DNA of 64,000 nucleotides from Rhizobium sp. PDO1-076 (GCF_000247475.1 NZ_AHZC01000033.1:1-64000), one strand, 5' to 3'. Numbered from the stretch's first letter, positions 28,469 through 38,569 are shown. Made by a program: numbers and translations. The notes: generated by a model not told the origin, from the sequence alone.

Positions 28469-29176
28469 ATGAACACCAAGCCAGAGATTGCCGGTATCCT
28501 TTTCGACAAGGACGGCACGTTGCTCGATTTCGACGCGAGCTGGGGTCCGGTCAATCGCATGGTGGCGCTGATGGCGGCCGATGGCGATCAGGCCTTGGCC
28601 GATCGGCTTCTGGCAGCCTGCGGCATGCATCCCGTTTCGGGCGATATCGTGCCCGACAGCCTGTTTGCCTCCGGCAACACCCGCGAGATCGCCGAGGGCA
28701 TGATTGTCGCCGGTTCACCGCTGGCGCTGTCGGATCTCGTGCCGCGCATCGATGACTGCTTTGCCGAAGCGGCCCAGCTTTCGGTGCCGATCACCGAGCT
28801 TCAGCCGCTGTTTGCCCGGCTGCACGGGCGCGGTCTGCGCCTCGGCATTGCCTCGAGCGACAACGAACGCTCGATCCGGGTGGCTGCAGACCGATTTGGC
28901 ATAACTCAGTATGTCGATTTTGTTGCCGGTTACGACAGCGGCCATGGCGCCAAGCCGGAAGCCGGCATGGTGCTCGGCTTTTGCGCCGCAACCGGTCTGT
29001 CTCCCGCGCAGGTCGCCGTGGTCGGGGACAACAATCACGATCTGCACATGGGCCAGAATGCCGGCGCGGGCCTGAAGATCGGCGTCCTGTCCGGCACGGG
29101 GTCGCGCGAGACGCTGACGCCAGCCTCCGACATGGTTCTGTCCGACATCACCGAACTCGAAGCGGTGCTCGGCTGA
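28469..29176 (+). CDS. HAD superfamily hydrolase, phosphoglycolate-phosphatase-like
   Basis: A 235-residue HAD phosphatase. Motif I is LFDKDGTLLDFD (about residues 11-22), motif II is LGIASSDNERS, and motif IV is VAVVGDNNHDLHMGQNAGA. The cap is of helical type (C1), as in Gph. The substrate is unknown. ATG 28469 has TTGAGGG eight bases upstream. It lies between waaA and lpxK, where it could remove a phosphate from an LPS precursor, although a housekeeping role is equally possible. Confidence 0.85.
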   Translation: MNTKPEIAGILFDKDGTLLDFDASWGPVNRMVALMAADGDQALADRLLAACGMHPVSGDIVPDSLFASGNTREIAEGMIVAGSPLALSDLVPRIDDCFAEAAQLSVPITELQPLFARLHGRGLRLGIASSDNERSIRVAADRFGITQYVDFVAGYDSGHGAKPEAGMVLGFCAATGLSPAQVAVVGDNNHDLHMGQNAGAGLKIGVLSGTGSRETLTPASDMVLSDITELEAVLG

Positions 29177-29305
29177 CCCGTTTTGTTTCCATTTGATACA
29201 CCGATGCTTGACCTTCTGACGCGCTCAGGGCTTCTTGTTGCTCGCTGGAGTGGCGGGAGGAGCCGTGCATCCCGGCTGGGGAACCGCGTCGGGGGCAAGG
29301 GCAGC

Positions 29306-30340
29306 ATGGTTTCGGAAGCACCGCCTTTCTGGTGGACCAAGATGGACTGGCGAGCGCGCTGCCTGCGGCCGGTCGGCTTCGTTTATGGGCGGATTGTAGC
29401 AAGCCTGATGAACCGTCGCCGTCGTCATGCGCTGGCCGTGCCGGTCATCTGCGTCGGCAATTTCACCGTCGGCGGCGCCGGCAAGACCCCGACAGCGATT
29501 GCCATCGCCCGTGCCGCCAAGACAAAAGGGCTGAAGCCGGGTTTTCTCAGCCGCGGATATGGCGGCTCGCTCGACGTGACGACCGTGGTCGATCCGCAGC
29601 ATCACCGCTCGTCGGCCGTGGGTGATGAACCCCTGCTGCTCGCCCGCGAGGCGCTCACCGTGATTTCCCGTCGCCGCGTGGCGGGTGCCGAACGCCTGGT
29701 GGCGGAGGGCGTCGATCTGATCATCATGGATGACGGCTTCCAGAGTGCGCGGTTGAAGGTCGATTTTGCCCTTATTGTCATCGACACTGTCCGCGGCATC
29801 GGCAATGGCTGCACCGTTCCGGCCGGGCCCGTGCGCGCGCCCATCCGCACCCAGATGCGCCATCTCGATGCCATTTTGAAGGTCGGATCAGGCAGTGCGG
29901 CCGACGCGCTGGTGCGCCAGGCGTCGCGCGCGGGAAAGCCGGTTCTGGTCGCCAATGTGAAACCGCGCGATGCGCATGACCTGAAGGGCAAGCCCGTCCT
30001 CGCCTACGCCGGCATTGCCGATCCGGGCAAGTTCTATCGCACGCTGGAGGAGGTCGGGGCCGTGATCGCCGATCGCCAGGGTTTCCCCGACCATCATCAT
30101 CTCGCCGATGACGAAATCGCCGATCTTCTTGAGCGTGCGGACAAGCAGGGATTGCGGCTCGTGACCACGGCCAAGGACCAGGTGCGCCTCGTCGGCGGCC
30201 ATGGCCAGGCAGCAATGCTTGCCGAAAGATCGGTCGTGGTCGAAATCGACATGGCCTTTGACGATCCTAAAGCCCCGGATCAGATTATCGACAAGGCATT
30301 CGTCGCCTGCCGGGCGCGCAGGCTTGCTGCGAAAGCCTGA
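29306..30340 (+). CDS. lpxK: tetraacyldisaccharide 4'-kinase LpxK
   Basis: Phosphorylates the 4' position of the lipid A disaccharide at the inner membrane. The 344-residue protein has a hydrophobic N-terminal part ([18 protein letters not shown]), the P-loop [13 protein letters not shown] (about residues 49-61), SRGYGGS and the metal-binding [13 protein letters not shown] 29306 is chosen because an AAGGGCAGC site precedes it and the length matches the family. It converges with the DUF2093 gene, with only 3 bp between the stop codons. Confidence 0.96.
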   Translation: MVSEAPPFWWTKMDWRARCLRPVGFVYGRIVASLMNRRRRHALAVPVICVGNFTVGGAGKTPTAIAIARAAKTKGLKPGFLSRGYGGSLDVTTVVDPQHHRSSAVGDEPLLLAREALTVISRRRVAGAERLVAEGVDLIIMDDGFQSARLKVDFALIVIDTVRGIGNGCTVPAGPVRAPIRTQMRHLDAILKVGSGSAADALVRQASRAGKPVLVANVKPRDAHDLKGKPVLAYAGIADPGKFYRTLEEVGAVIADRQGFPDHHHLADDEIADLLERADKQGLRLVTTAKDQVRLVGGHGQAAMLAERSVVVEIDMAFDDPKAPDQIIDKAFVACRARRLAAKA

Positions 30341-30343
30341 CGA

Positions 30344-30574
30344 TCAGCGAGACTGGTTCGGCAGTGCGCCGGCGCGTTTTTCCGCATCAAGCGAAGCCGC
30401 TGCATCCACATAGGCTTCCTGCCGCGCCACGCTCCAGTATTTCAGTTCGTCGATCAGGATCGGCCGGCCGGTCATGGCGCAGACCACATGGCTGCCGGGT
30501 GTCAGAATCTGGAAGTCCGCGTCGAGATAGCGGATCTTGGCCTCGCGGTTGCCGCTGCCTTCGAAACGGTTCAT
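30344..30574 (-). CDS. DUF2093 family small protein
   Basis: A 76-residue protein of a small Rhizobiales family that is usually found beside lpxK. The core reads IRYLDADFQILTPGSHVVCA, then TGRPILIDELKYWSVARQEAY. It is probably a small beta-rich protein of unknown function. The start ATG at 30574 has AGGAGA seven bases upstream. Too short and too embedded to be noticed by length alone, but the ribosome site and family sequence are clear. Confidence 0.82.
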   Translation of the reverse strand: MNRFEGSGNREAKIRYLDADFQILTPGSHVVCAMTGRPILIDELKYWSVARQEAYVDAAASLDAEKRAGALPNQSR

Positions 30575-30717
30575 CTGTTGTCTCCTGCGCCTGTCACGGT
30601 ACTGCAATACAGCGCCCTCCGGACGATTTCTAGAGCCGTCGGCGGAAAACAGCGCGCCTGCTTTTCCACGGCAAATACGGGTGCAGAGACGCGCCAGCCA
30701 CGCTGCAATGACCATTC

Positions 30718-32553
30718 TCAACTGCGGCCAAACAAGCGTTCGATATCCGACAGCTTGAGCTCGACATAGGTTGGCCGGCCGTGATTGCATTGACCAGAGC
30801 CGGGCGTCTGCTCCATCTGGCGCAGCAGCGCGTTCATTTCCTCGACGCGGAGTTGCCGGCCGGAACGTACCGAGCCATGGCAGGCCATGGTCGCCGCCAC
30901 ATGTTCGAGCCGGGCCGAGAGCCTGTCGGCCGTATCCCACTCGGCAATCTCGTCGGCCAGATCCTTGATCAGTCCGGTCACATCCATTTCGCCCAGCATC
31001 GCCGGCGTCTCGCGCACCGCAATGGCGCCCGGCCCGAAGCGCTCGACGGCAAGCCCCAATTGCTCCAGCGCTTGCGCATGCATCATCAGCCGGTCGCAGT
31101 CCTCCTCTGGCAGGTCGATGATCTCCGGGATCAGCAGCCCTTGCGAGGGAAGGCGCCGCCCGGTCAGCGCCTTGCGCATCTGCTCGAACACCAGGCGCTC
31201 ATGCGCGGCATGCTGGTCGACGATCACCAGGCCGTCTCCGGTCTGGGCCACGATGTAATTGGCATGGACCTGCGCCCTGGCGGCGCCGAGCGGAAAATGA
31301 CCGGCGGGCTCCGCCGCCGACACAATTGCCGGCGCCTCGCTGCGTGCCGTCGGCTGGCTCAGGGCTTCGAATGCCGCCTGTCCCGCTTCGGCAAATGCAA
31401 AGCCCGAGCTGCTACTCGACGAAGGGTAGGTGGCGGGCATCGGAATTGCGTCATCACTGATCGGGCGATAGGGCGATGTCCCGGCTGACCAGTTTGCGGA
31501 TGGCTGCGGGCTGAAGCCGGGGCGAAACGCCCGCAACATACCGCCGGCACCGGTGGTCGAGGACCGGTCGCCCTCGCGCTGCAGCGCCTGGCGCACCGCG
31601 CCGACAATCAGCCCGCGGACGAGGCCTGGATCGCGGAAGCGCACATCCGATTTCGCCGGATGCACATTGACGTCGACAAGGGCCGGATCAAGCGTCAGGG
31701 ACAGAACGGCAACCGGATAGCGCCCATGCGGAATGGTCTCGGCATAGGCGCCGCGAATAGCCGACAGGATCTGCTTGTCCTGCACCGGACGACCGTTGAC
31801 GAAGGCGTATTGATGGGCCGAGTTGCCGCGATTGAAGGTCGGAACGCCGGCAAATCCGGTCAGGCGCACATCCTCGCGCTCTGCGTCGAGCGCAATCGCG
31901 TTGTCGCGGAAGTCGGAGCCGAGGATCTGGGCGATCCGGGCCAGATGATCGTCGCCGGTGGAGGGAAACTCCAGCGTCGACCGGTCGGTGCCTGACAATA
32001 CAAAGCGGATGGCGGGAAAGGCGATCGCCATGCGCTTGACGATTTCGGTGATCGCGCCGGCCTCCGCCTTTTCCGTCTTCAGGAATTTCAGCCGGGCAGG
32101 GGTGGCAAAGAACAGGTCGCGGACCTCGACCGTCGTGCCGGGATTGGCCGCGGCTGGCCGGACCGCGCCGACCTTGCCGCCCTGCACCGAGATTTCGGCA
32201 CCCGCAGAGGCCCCGGCCGGCCGGCTGGTGATCGTCAGCTTGGCAACCGAGCCGATCGAAGGCAGGGCCTCGCCGCGAAAGCCCAGCGAGCGGATGTCGA
32301 ACAGGGTCTGGCTGATCTTCGAGGTGCAGTGCCGGCGGATCGACAGTTCGAGATCCTCCGGCCCCATGCCGCAGCCATTGTCGACGATGCGCAGCAAGGT
32401 CTTGCCGCCACCGGCCGTCGCCACTTCGATCCGGGTCGCCCCCGCATCGATCGCGTTTTCGATCAGCTCCTTGGCAGCACTGGCGGGTCGTTCGATGACC
32501 TCGCCAGCGGCAATCTGGTTGATCAGGGTTTCGGAGAGTTGCTTGATCATCAT
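30718..32553 (-). CDS. mutL: DNA mismatch repair protein MutL
   Basis: The mismatch repair matchmaker. The 611-residue protein has a GHKL ATPase domain with [22 protein letters not shown] and [14 protein letters not shown] linker follows, then the C-terminal dimerisation domain with the metal-binding endonuclease motif [14 protein letters not shown]. That motif shows it to be a nicking MutL, as expected in bacteria without MutH. ATG 32553 and ATG 32550 are adjacent alternatives. Confidence 0.97.
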   Translation of the reverse strand: MMIKQLSETLINQIAAGEVIERPASAAKELIENAIDAGATRIEVATAGGGKTLLRIVDNGCGMGPEDLELSIRRHCTSKISQTLFDIRSLGFRGEALPSIGSVAKLTITSRPAGASAGAEISVQGGKVGAVRPAAANPGTTVEVRDLFFATPARLKFLKTEKAEAGAITEIVKRMAIAFPAIRFVLSGTDRSTLEFPSTGDDHLARIAQILGSDFRDNAIALDAEREDVRLTGFAGVPTFNRGNSAHQYAFVNGRPVQDKQILSAIRGAYAETIPHGRYPVAVLSLTLDPALVDVNVHPAKSDVRFRDPGLVRGLIVGAVRQALQREGDRSSTTGAGGMLRAFRPGFSPQPSANWSAGTSPYRPISDDAIPMPATYPSSSSSSGFAFAEAGQAAFEALSQPTARSEAPAIVSAAEPAGHFPLGAARAQVHANYIVAQTGDGLVIVDQHAAHERLVFEQMRKALTGRRLPSQGLLIPEIIDLPEEDCDRLMMHAQALEQLGLAVERFGPGAIAVRETPAMLGEMDVTGLIKDLADEIAEWDTADRLSARLEHVAATMACHGSVRSGRQLRVEEMNALLRQMEQTPGSGQCNHGRPTYVELKLSDIERLFGRS

Positions 32554-32713
32554 GCCGTCATTTTCCGGGATTCGGGCTGCCGGGGAAAGGTCTAAATGCA
32601 GCGCCCTGATTTCGCTTGCATCATTAAGCGCGCCTTAACGGAAAGGCTCTAGTTTTCGAGACAACTTGAAATGTTTTCCACGGTGGGCTTGCGAGCCGAT
32701 GGAGGAAGAGCGG

Positions 32714-32839
32714 ATGGCCGGATCGCTCTTCACATACTCCCACCCGCCTCAAGTGATTGCCGGAATGTTCATTGCAGGCACGATTCCGATTCCAAACCTG
32801 TTGCGTTCAGTGATCAGGTTCTTTGAGGCAGCATTGTGA
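32714..32839 (+). CDS. 41-residue ORF coupled to the PAS-receiver gene
   Basis: A short ORF not matching any family known to me. ATG 32714 is preceded by GGAGGA with a 7-base spacing, the best ribosome site in this region. Its TGA overlaps the downstream GTG start as GTGA, so the PAS-receiver gene is probably translated by re-initiation. The peptide has a polar start (about 14 residues) and a hydrophobic middle (VIAGMFIAGTIPIPNLL), ending in a short amphipathic segment with two arginines. It could be a membrane-associated or partner-binding micropeptide, or simply a leader. Confidence 0.55.
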   Translation: MAGSLFTYSHPPQVIAGMFIAGTIPIPNLLRSVIRFFEAAL

Positions 32840-34521
32840 GCGAGTTTCCACCGGTCCCCGGCGAAAACAGGGGACATAACGGAATATCGGGCGAGACGTC
32901 AGACAGCTTTCTCCAGGCTGCGATGCTCGACGCCGTGTCGGAAGCGCTGTCGGCTGCCTTTCTCGTCTACGATCGCAATGACCAGCTGATCTTCGCCAGT
33001 CGCGCCGTGCGCAACTTTGTGCCCGCACCGTCGAGTTTCTTTGAGCCCGGGACGCGCCTGCGCGATTTCCTCGCCGCCGCCTACGACAACGGTTGGCGCG
33101 ACCAGGGGGAAAACGCCGCCCAGAGCCGCGATGAATGGCTGAGCCGGCAGATATCCGCCCACTGGAAGGAGCGCTCCGAACAGCAGCTCTGCGACGATTC
33201 CAGGCGCTGGACCCGCTATTCCAAGCGTCGTCTGCCCTCCGGCTACGGCATTTGCGTCATTACCGATATCACCGAGCAGAAGAAGCGCGAAGACCAGTGG
33301 CGCGCCGACCTGGAACGGGTGCAATTGACAGAGGAAATCCTCGATAACCTGGCGCATCCGGTCTTCGTCCAGGACCGCAGTCTCCAGCTCGTCGCCGTCA
33401 ACAAGGTCTTCTGCGCGGCAATGGCGGTCGGAGCGGACAATGCACTCGGTGGCAGCCTGAACGCTATTTTCGAGGCAGAGCTCGCCACGACGCTGACCAG
33501 CGTCAGCCGGCATGTGTTGGACACCGGCATAAGCTCGTCAGTCACGCTGAACATGCGACTTTATGGCGACCCGTCCCGGCCGATACTGACCCATGTCCAG
33601 CGTGTCGGGAAACCCGGCCGCTACTTCGTTGTCGCCAGCCTGGGCGAGATTGGCTCGATGACAACGACCGTCGATATCGACGTCGGCCAGACTGGTGGAG
33701 CGTCGAGCAATCTGTCGCCGGTTGTGGATCCAAAGCTCGATCAGCGGCTTCGCGGCCGCAAGGCGCTGCTTGTCACAAGCGACCGGGAGTTCGAGGCCGC
33801 CGCGCTTTTCACGCTTGAGGTTCTTGGCCTCGACAGCTGCTGCGTGCGCAATGAGGACGAGCTGGATGCCTTTCTCAATGTCGCCCTGTCCGTCGGCGTC
33901 TCCATCGATCTTGCCATCGTCGACGTTCAGATGGATGTCCGTTGCCTTGAGCTGATCCAGTCCGTGGATGTCGACTACATCACCATGGACGGCTATCAGC
34001 TATCGACCGAACTGACGTTTACGGTCCTCGATCGCCTGACGGCCCTGCAGGCGGCGCCGTCCCCGGTCGATGATTGGGAGATCAGCACCGAAGACAGCGT
34101 CGAGACGGCCAGGCCTCCAATATCGCCGTCGCTGGTTCTGGTGGCGGAAGACAATGAGATCAATCAGATCGTATTCGCCCAGATCCTCGAAGGACTGGGC
34201 TATGCCTATCGCATTGCCGCAACCGGCGAAGAAGTGGTGCGGCTTTGGCAGGAACTCGCTCCGGCAATCATCCTGATGGATGTCACCCTGCCTGATATCA
34301 ACGGCTTCGACGCCGCCCGCCGTATCCGCCAGCTGGAGAATACGGCCCTGATCACGACACCGATCATCGGCGTGCTGAGCCAGGCTTTCGAGCGTGATCG
34401 TGAAGGCTGCTATTCGGCCGGCATGAATGACGTGATCCTGAAGCCCCTAAGCCCCGATATTATCGATGCGGCGCTGACACGTCTGGCGCCGAGTATAGCG
34501 AAGATCGCCTCTCTGGCTTGA
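32836..34521 (+). CDS. PAS-PAS-receiver protein without kinase domain
   Basis: 561 residues. Two PAS domains are visible (about 28-150, ending CVITDITEQKKRED, and about 165-270). Next comes a degenerate receiver-like segment (about 300-400, with KALLVTSDREFEAAALF and LAIVDVQMD). A C-terminal receiver domain (about 430-555) has the acidic ED pair, phospho-acceptor D482 (LMDVTLPD) and K536. The conserved Ser/Thr position holds L514 followed by S515. No H-box or ATPase domain is present, so it cannot be a kinase and must be phosphorylated by a partner or act through PAS signalling. GTG 32836 overlaps the upstream 41-codon ORF. A c-di-GMP-type gene follows. Confidence 0.85.
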   Translation: MSEFPPVPGENRGHNGISGETSDSFLQAAMLDAVSEALSAAFLVYDRNDQLIFASRAVRNFVPAPSSFFEPGTRLRDFLAAAYDNGWRDQGENAAQSRDEWLSRQISAHWKERSEQQLCDDSRRWTRYSKRRLPSGYGICVITDITEQKKREDQWRADLERVQLTEEILDNLAHPVFVQDRSLQLVAVNKVFCAAMAVGADNALGGSLNAIFEAELATTLTSVSRHVLDTGISSSVTLNMRLYGDPSRPILTHVQRVGKPGRYFVVASLGEIGSMTTTVDIDVGQTGGASSNLSPVVDPKLDQRLRGRKALLVTSDREFEAAALFTLEVLGLDSCCVRNEDELDAFLNVALSVGVSIDLAIVDVQMDVRCLELIQSVDVDYITMDGYQLSTELTFTVLDRLTALQAAPSPVDDWEISTEDSVETARPPISPSLVLVAEDNEINQIVFAQILEGLGYAYRIAATGEEVVRLWQELAPAIILMDVTLPDINGFDAARRIRQLENTALITTPIIGVLSQAFERDREGCYSAGMNDVILKPLSPDIIDAALTRLAPSIAKIASLA

Positions 34522-34644
34522 TCAATGTCAACCCCCCAAATAAGGGGTCACGCGGGCCTGTCCGGCAAGCGATATCGATATGATTATTTTAATGTTTCCG
34601 GCTCATTCTCGCTGTCGTGGAAGGAACTGAATCAGGAATCGTGA

Positions 34645-36006
34645 ATGGGCCCCGCTGGATCTGCCAACGAGCAGTTTAACCAGAACGAATTGCACGCAAT
34701 GGCCTACACCGATCATCTGACCGGTCTGGGCAATCGCCACCGGCTGCGTGACAAGGCTCGTCAACTGGCCGCCGATCGGGCTTCTGATCCCGCCCCATTC
34801 ACTGTCTGTATCGTTAATCTCGATGGTTTCAAGCCGATCAATGACCTCTTCGGCCAGGCGGCCGGCGACGAAATCCTCTGCCAGGTCGCCCATCGACTGA
34901 AGGCCTGCGCGCCCGACGGTGCCACGGTCACTCGCCACGACGGCGACGAATTTGCCATCGTCCTGCCTCTGGTCTTCGAACGCGCTGGCGCCGAACGGGC
35001 CGGCCAGATGATCAAGGACGTGCTCTCGGCGCCCTATGATCTCGGCGACCGCAACGTGCGCCTCTCCGCCTCGCTCGGTTTTGCGATCTATCCGTTTGCA
35101 GGCAATGATTTCGAGGAGCTGATGAAGAGCGCCGAGACGGCGCTCTATCGCTCGAAGCGCCGTGGCCGTGGCCAGATCACCGTCTATTCCCGTGAGATCG
35201 CCCAGGAAATGAAGCGCGCCACCCAGCTGGAGCAGGCCCTTCGCAACGCCATCATCAACGATACCGTCGACGTGCATTTCCAGCCGATCGTGCGCCTGCG
35301 CGACAACCGTGTCGTCGGTTTCGAAGCGCTTGCCCGCTGGATCGATCCCGATCTCGGTTTTGTCTCCCCCGCCGTATTCGTGCCGTTGGCCGAAGAGCGC
35401 GGTTTCATCGATACCCTGTCTGAAACTCTGCTGCGCAAGGCGGCCGAAGCAACGCTCGCGTGGCCGCGCGACCTGTTCCTGTCGTTTAACCTGTCTTCAT
35501 GCCAGTTGATGGATCCGCGCACCTCATTCAGCACTTTGGCTATCCTCAACAGCGTCGGCTTCGACCCGCGCCGGCTGGAACTGGAAATCACCGAGACTGC
35601 GGTGATGACTTCGGCCGATACAGCGCGCCGGATCATCAAGGATCTGAAGGATGCCGGCATCCGCATTTCATTGGATGATTTCGGCACCGGCCAGTCGAGC
35701 CTCGGCCGCCTGCGCGAATTCACCTTCGACAAGGTCAAGATCGACCGCGCCTTCGTCTCGGCCATCACCACCGACCGCACGTCCGAGCACATCATCAAGG
35801 CGATCGTCACGATGTGCGAGGGACTGGATCTCGAAGTGGTCGCCGAAGGCATCGAGACAGAGGCCGAAGCCGACAAGCTGCGTGCACTCGGCTGCGGCAT
35901 GGGCCAGGGCTATTTTTTCGGCAAGCCGGTCGATACCGCAGCCACCTTGCGGTATCTCAGCGAACATCACCACGAATTCGCCCTCGTCGAGCGCGCTTCG
36001 GCCTAA
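34645..36006 (+). CDS. GGDEF-EAL protein with degenerate GGDEF motif
   Basis: 453 residues, cytoplasmic, no membrane segment. The GGDEF domain (about 20-185) has the signature DGDEF at 99-103 in place of GGDEF, and no RxxD inhibitory site is seen just before it. The EAL domain (about 195-445) keeps E227-A-L, DDFGTG, KIDRAF, EGIETE and the GQGYFFGKP motif, so phosphodiesterase activity is likely. The GGDEF part may bind GTP and tune the EAL part. ATG 34645 follows AGGAATCGTGA. It probably works with the PAS-receiver protein encoded 120 bp upstream. It converges with the LysR gene, with 12 bp between them. Confidence 0.9.
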   Translation: MGPAGSANEQFNQNELHAMAYTDHLTGLGNRHRLRDKARQLAADRASDPAPFTVCIVNLDGFKPINDLFGQAAGDEILCQVAHRLKACAPDGATVTRHDGDEFAIVLPLVFERAGAERAGQMIKDVLSAPYDLGDRNVRLSASLGFAIYPFAGNDFEELMKSAETALYRSKRRGRGQITVYSREIAQEMKRATQLEQALRNAIINDTVDVHFQPIVRLRDNRVVGFEALARWIDPDLGFVSPAVFVPLAEERGFIDTLSETLLRKAAEATLAWPRDLFLSFNLSSCQLMDPRTSFSTLAILNSVGFDPRRLELEITETAVMTSADTARRIIKDLKDAGIRISLDDFGTGQSSLGRLREFTFDKVKIDRAFVSAITTDRTSEHIIKAIVTMCEGLDLEVVAEGIETEAEADKLRALGCGMGQGYFFGKPVDTAATLRYLSEHHHEFALVERASA

Positions 36007-36018
36007 ACGCTGAACGCT

Positions 36019-36921
36019 TCAGGTCTGCGCCAGCAGCCAGTCGCGCACCCGCGTCGCTGCGCCATTGAGCTCGCGGGACCGCGGCCAGACCACGTAGAAG
36101 GCGTTGCCCGTCAGCAATGCGTGACCTCCGACCTCGACAAGTTGCCCCTGTTTCAGCAGGCGATCGACCAGATGTGTCCAGCCGAGTGCGATGCCTTCGC
36201 CGGCAAGCACGGCCTGGACCACCAGGACATAGTCGTTGATAGCCAGACGCCGTCCCGTCGGCTTGTAGTCGATCCCAGCCGATGCGAACCATTCGGGCCA
36301 GTTGCAGGCCTGCCGCACGGGCTCCTCCAGCCAGATCAGCCGATGCTGCGCCAGAGCAAGCGGCGTGTCGGGCCGGCCATGTGCCTCGACAAAGGCGGGG
36401 CTTGCCACCGCCGTGATCACTTCGGGCGCAAGCTGAGCCGCGTGATAATGCGGCCAGTCCTTCGGATCGCCACCACGCACTCCGAGCGGGATTGCCTCAT
36501 CCTCCAGGTCGAGATCGCGCACGCTGGTCTGGATACGCAGATCGATATCGGCCAGATCCGCACGCAGTGCGGTCAGCCGGGGCAGCATCCACATCGAGGC
36601 AAACGCCGTCGATGCGGCGAGCGTGACGTTGACTTCGCGACCCTTGCTGCGGATGTCTTCTGCCGCCCGGCCAATCCGTGAAAGTCCGGCCGAGACATCG
36701 GCATGGAAGCGTTCGCCGACCTCGGTCAATTTGGCGGCCCTGTGCTGGCGTTCGAACAGCTGGGCGCCGAGCTGCTGCTCCAAGCCGCGGATGGCATAGG
36801 AGACCGCCACCTGTGACATGCCGAGTTCTTCCGCGGCGCGGGTGAAATTCTCATGCCGGCCGGCCACTTCGAAAATCACCAGCGCATTCGCCGAAGGGAT
36901 CAAGCTGCGAAAATTTGTCAT
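36019..36921 (-). CDS. LysR-family transcriptional regulator (GcvA-like)
   Basis: A 300-residue LysR regulator. The N-terminal helix-turn-helix is FEVAGRHENFTRAAEELGMSQ and onward (about residues 17-60), with a C-terminal substrate-binding domain that includes FASMWMLPRL, typical of the GcvA subgroup. It is divergent from the MttB-like gene, so it probably controls it in response to a methylated amine or related ligand (inference). The 89-bp shared intergenic region includes CTTATTGCATATCAAG (36930-36945), a partial dyad of the LysR-box type (T-N11-A). Confidence 0.92.
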   Translation of the reverse strand: MTNFRSLIPSANALVIFEVAGRHENFTRAAEELGMSQVAVSYAIRGLEQQLGAQLFERQHRAAKLTEVGERFHADVSAGLSRIGRAAEDIRSKGREVNVTLAASTAFASMWMLPRLTALRADLADIDLRIQTSVRDLDLEDEAIPLGVRGGDPKDWPHYHAAQLAPEVITAVASPAFVEAHGRPDTPLALAQHRLIWLEEPVRQACNWPEWFASAGIDYKPTGRRLAINDYVLVVQAVLAGEGIALGWTHLVDRLLKQGQLVEVGGHALLTGNAFYVVWPRSRELNGAATRVRDWLLAQT

Positions 36922-37010
36922 AAGGTCAGCTTATTGCATATCAAGACTTTTTCCAGCGTCACAGCCTCGTTTCCCAAGGCTAGCCTTCAGAAAAATCAGG
37001 GGAAAGCACT

Positions 37011-38552
37011 ATGGATGGTGATCTGGTGGAAACTGGCCGGCCCCGCCGAACGCGACCGGCGCGGCGCGAGGCATCAGCCGCACCGCATCTGAAGGTGCCG
37101 TTCATCAGGCGCAATATCCCGACCTACGACATTTTGTCGGAAGAAAACCTCCAGCGGATCGAAAAGACGGCAGACCGCATCCTTGCCGAAATTGGCATCG
37201 AATTTCGCGATGACCCCGCGACGCTCGACCTGTGGCGCGGCGCCGGAGCCGAGATGGATGGGGTGAGAGTACGTTTTCCCCCCGGCATGTTGCGCGAAAT
37301 CGTGGCTTCTGCGCCGCAGCGCTTTGTCCAGCATGCCCGCAACCCGGCCAACAATGTCGAGATCGGCGGCAGTGCCGTGGTCTTTTCGCCAGCCTATGGC
37401 TCGCCTTTCGTCATGGATCTCGACAAAGGCCGCCGCTACGGCACGATCGAGGATTTCCGCAATCTCATCATGCTCGCCCAGTCGAGCCCCTGGTTGCACC
37501 ATTCCGGCGGCACGATCTGCGAGCCTGTCGATCTGCCGGTCAACAAGCGCCACCTGGAAATGGTCTACAGCCATATCAAATATTCCGACCGCGCCTTCAT
37601 GGGCTCGGTGACGGCCGAAGAGCGGGCCGAGGAATCGATCGAAATGGCCCGCATCCTGTTCGGCGCCGATTTCGTCAATGAGAACTGCGTCATCCTCGGC
37701 AATGTCAATGTCAACTCGCCACTGGTCTGGGACGGTACCATGACCAAGGCACTGAGGGCCTATGCACGTGCCAACCAGGCAGCCGTCATCGTGCCATTCA
37801 TCCTTGGCGGTGCCATGGGGCCGGTCACCAATGCTGGCGCGATTGCCCAATCCTTTGCCGAGACGCTTGCCGGCTGCGCGCTGACCCAGTTGGAGCGAAA
37901 AGGCGCGCCGGTGATCTTCGGCAACTTCCTCTCCTCAATGTCGCTGCGCTCGGGCTCGCCCACCTTCGGCACGCCGGAGCCGGCGATCGGCTCGATGGTG
38001 ATCGGCCAGCTTGCCCGCAGGCTGAAGCTGCCGCTGCGCTGTGCCGGCAACTTCTCCAATTCCAAATTGCCGGATGCCCAGGCTATGCAGGAAGGCGTCA
38101 TGTCGATGTTGTCGGCCGTGCATTGCGGCGCCAATTTCATCCTGCATTCCGCGGGCTTCGTCGATGGCCTGCTTGCCATGTCCTATGAGAAGTTCATGAT
38201 GGACAGCGATTTCTGTGGTGCCTTGCATTCCTATCTCGCGGGCGTCGTCGTCGATGACAACACCCTGGCGATGGATGCCTTCCTCGAAGTTGGCCCCGGC
38301 AGCCACTTCCTCGGCTCGGCCCATACGATGCGCAACTACCAGACGGCTTTCTGGGATAGTGCTGTTTCCGACAACGAGCCGTTCGAGAAATGGTCGGAAG
38401 CCGGCTCGACCGACATGGCCAGCCGGGCCAATCTGCGGTGGAAAAAGACGCTGGCCGACTACTCCGCGCCGCCGCTGGACATCGCCATCAACGACGCCTT
38501 GCGCGACTATATCGATCGCACGAACCGCGCGCGACCCGACGCCTGGTACTGA
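37011..38552 (+). CDS. MttB-family trimethylamine methyltransferase-like protein
   Basis: A 513-residue TIM-barrel protein of the MttB superfamily, non-pyrrolysine branch. There is no in-frame amber codon. Recognisable parts are RRNIPTYDILSEENLQRIEKTADRILAEIGIEF-like N-terminal sequence (residues about 32-64), AYGSPFVMDLDKGRRYGT and the C-terminal DDNTLAMDAFLEVGPGSHFLGSAHTM. Relatives demethylate glycine betaine or other quaternary amines by transferring methyl to a corrinoid protein. No corrinoid protein or reactivase gene lies in this window. It is divergent from a LysR gene and followed 17 bp later by a flavoprotein demethylase-like gene, so catabolism of a methylated amine is the best inference. 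Confidence 0.88.
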   Translation: MDGDLVETGRPRRTRPARREASAAPHLKVPFIRRNIPTYDILSEENLQRIEKTADRILAEIGIEFRDDPATLDLWRGAGAEMDGVRVRFPPGMLREIVASAPQRFVQHARNPANNVEIGGSAVVFSPAYGSPFVMDLDKGRRYGTIEDFRNLIMLAQSSPWLHHSGGTICEPVDLPVNKRHLEMVYSHIKYSDRAFMGSVTAEERAEESIEMARILFGADFVNENCVILGNVNVNSPLVWDGTMTKALRAYARANQAAVIVPFILGGAMGPVTNAGAIAQSFAETLAGCALTQLERKGAPVIFGNFLSSMSLRSGSPTFGTPEPAIGSMVIGQLARRLKLPLRCAGNFSNSKLPDAQAMQEGVMSMLSAVHCGANFILHSAGFVDGLLAMSYEKFMMDSDFCGALHSYLAGVVVDDNTLAMDAFLEVGPGSHFLGSAHTMRNYQTAFWDSAVSDNEPFEKWSEAGSTDMASRANLRWKKTLADYSAPPLDIAINDALRDYIDRTNRARPDAWY

Positions 38553-38569
38553 ACTGGAACCCATCACGC

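Noticed and set aside
37011-38552. Pyrrolysine (amber read-through) in the MttB-like gene
   Set aside because: The frame is continuous without an internal TAG, so it belongs to the non-pyrrolysine branch.
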